This document shows, piece by piece, positions 5,676-6,122 of a stretch of 6,122 nt of DNA. The notes under the pieces were generated by a model, which made no database searches, was not told the DNA's origin, and saw only the letters and a program-made list of their open reading frames with translations. The stretch lies in the NCBI GenBank assembly GCA_050015895.1, contig JBEKAN010000300.1, forward strand, positions 1 to 6,122, read 5' to 3'. The translations under genes and the position numbers were made by a program. Source of the DNA: JBEKOF01 sp050015895. GTDB lineage: Bacteria > Verrucomicrobiota > Verrucomicrobiia > Limisphaerales > Palsa-1400. Each line of letters starts with the position of its first letter. Within the stretch, counting starts at the first letter, position 1.

Positions 5676-5695
5676 GTCTGCCCGCAGGGGCGGAC
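5676..5695. other. Small hairpin between gatB and the Uma2 promoter
   Basis: GTCTGCCC (5676-5683) pairs with GGGCGGAC (5688-5695) around a 4-base loop, with one G-T wobble on the plus strand and one C-A mismatch on the minus strand. It lies 23 bases after the gatB stop. No T-tract follows in the gatB direction (a run of C instead), so it may only be an attenuating or 3'-protecting structure rather than a true terminator. Confidence 0.3.
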
Positions 5696-5717
5696 GCACC
5701 CATTATGAGAAACATCC

Positions 5718-6122
5718 TCACTTCAATTTGCGTTCGAGGATTTCGCCGATGAGGCCGGGGTTGGCTTTGCCTTTGCTGAGTTTCATCACCTGGCCCTTGA
5801 GGAAATTGAGCGCGGCGGCTTTGCCGGATTTGAAGTCGGCGGCGGGGCCGGGGTTGGCGGCGATGGCCTGGTCGCAAAAGGCCTCGATGGCGCCGGTGTC
5901 GCTGACCTGGGCCAGGCCCTGTTTGTCAACAATATGACCGGGCGCCTCCCCGCTGGCGAACATTTCGGCGAACACCTGCTGGGCGATGGAACTGCTGATC
6001 TGATTGCCGTCCACCAGCGCGAGCAGTTCGAGCAGATGCGCGGGTTTGAATTTCAAATCGGCCAGCGTCGTTTGCGCGCCGGACAGCCGGGCGCGGAGAT
6101 TGTTGATGACCCAGTTGGCCAG
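5718..6122 (-). CDS. gatB: Asp-tRNA(Asn)/Glu-tRNA(Gln) amidotransferase subunit B, C-terminal part
   Basis: The last 134 codons, with the 5' end beyond the window edge; TGA at 5718-5720. The frame is open to base 6122, and the TTG at 6056 is an internal Leu rather than a start. GatB is the transamidase subunit of the GatCAB complex, which converts Glu-tRNA(Gln) and/or Asp-tRNA(Asn) to Gln-tRNA and Asn-tRNA using ammonia passed from GatA. The part present is the end of the helical linker (Leu-Ala-Asn-Trp-Val-Ile-Asn-Asn-Leu) and the YqeY-like tail domain that contacts tRNA. Typical signatures are Ala-Gln-Gln-Val-Phe-Ala-Glu-Met, Ile-Ala-Ala-Asn-Pro-Gly, Gly-Lys-Ala-Ala-Ala-Leu-Asn-Phe-Leu-Lys-Gly-Gln-Val-Met, and Lys-Gly-Lys-Ala-Asn-Pro-Gly-Leu-Ile. 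It implies an organism using the indirect tRNA amidation route. gatA or gatC, if in the same operon, would lie to the right. Confidence 0.95.
   Translation of the reverse strand: MANWVINNLRARLSGAQTTLADLKFKPAHLLELLALVDGNQISSSIAQQVFAEMFASGEAPGHIVDKQGLAQVSDTGAIEAFCDQAIAANPGPAADFKSGKAAALNFLKGQVMKLSKGKANPGLIGEILERKLK

Noticed and set aside
1..6122. CRISPR array, tRNA or rRNA genes, transposase genes
   Set aside because: No regularly spaced repeats, cloverleaf-like segments, rRNA motifs or transposase motifs were seen on either strand by eye.

Overview
The window is GC-rich bacterial chromosome. It mixes housekeeping genes (panC and the 3' part of gatB) with a secreted family 3 glycoside hydrolase, a small periplasmic metal-binding pair, a Uma2-type nuclease and a decayed toxin-antitoxin pair. 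A GatB amidotransferase, secreted GH3 enzymes, a DUF3347 protein beside a Cys-rich exported protein, and Uma2 proteins together fit a soil or sediment member of the Verrucomicrobiota or a related PVC lineage. That placement is inference; there is no rRNA or other marker to settle it.

Left part (8-915, minus strand): a DUF3347 protein with a signal peptide is followed 65 bases downstream by a small Cys-rich exported protein. The two probably form one transcript and act in periplasmic metal handling, most likely copper or another soft cation. A 19-base palindromic site resembling a Fur box (938-956) overlaps a possible -10 hexamer in front of the pair. The remainder of a metal-efflux locus may lie to the left of the window.

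Centre (1150-4503, plus strand): a complete secreted GH3 beta-glycosidase, transcribed divergently from the metal pair, is followed by a roughly 130-base palindromic MITE-like repeat (3469-3601) and then panC. The panC reading frame is open back through the repeat, but the real start is very probably GTG at 3655, which has a Shine-Dalgarno sequence and gives the family's standard length. A stem followed by six T residues (4535-4573) may terminate panC.

Right part (6122-4643, minus strand): gatB (3' 134 codons only), then a Uma2 nuclease with a strong sigma-70-like promoter placed so that its transcript would begin at the GTG codon. Next come a PF09720-type antitoxin and, directly abutting it, the remnant of a ParE/RelE toxin that has lost its middle and changed frame. 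The antitoxin is therefore probably an orphan.

No wholly new defence system is evident. The most informative observations are the toxin deletion scar, the possibly leaderless Uma2 gene, the metal-binding pair with its palindrome, and the mobile repeat that distorts the panC start.
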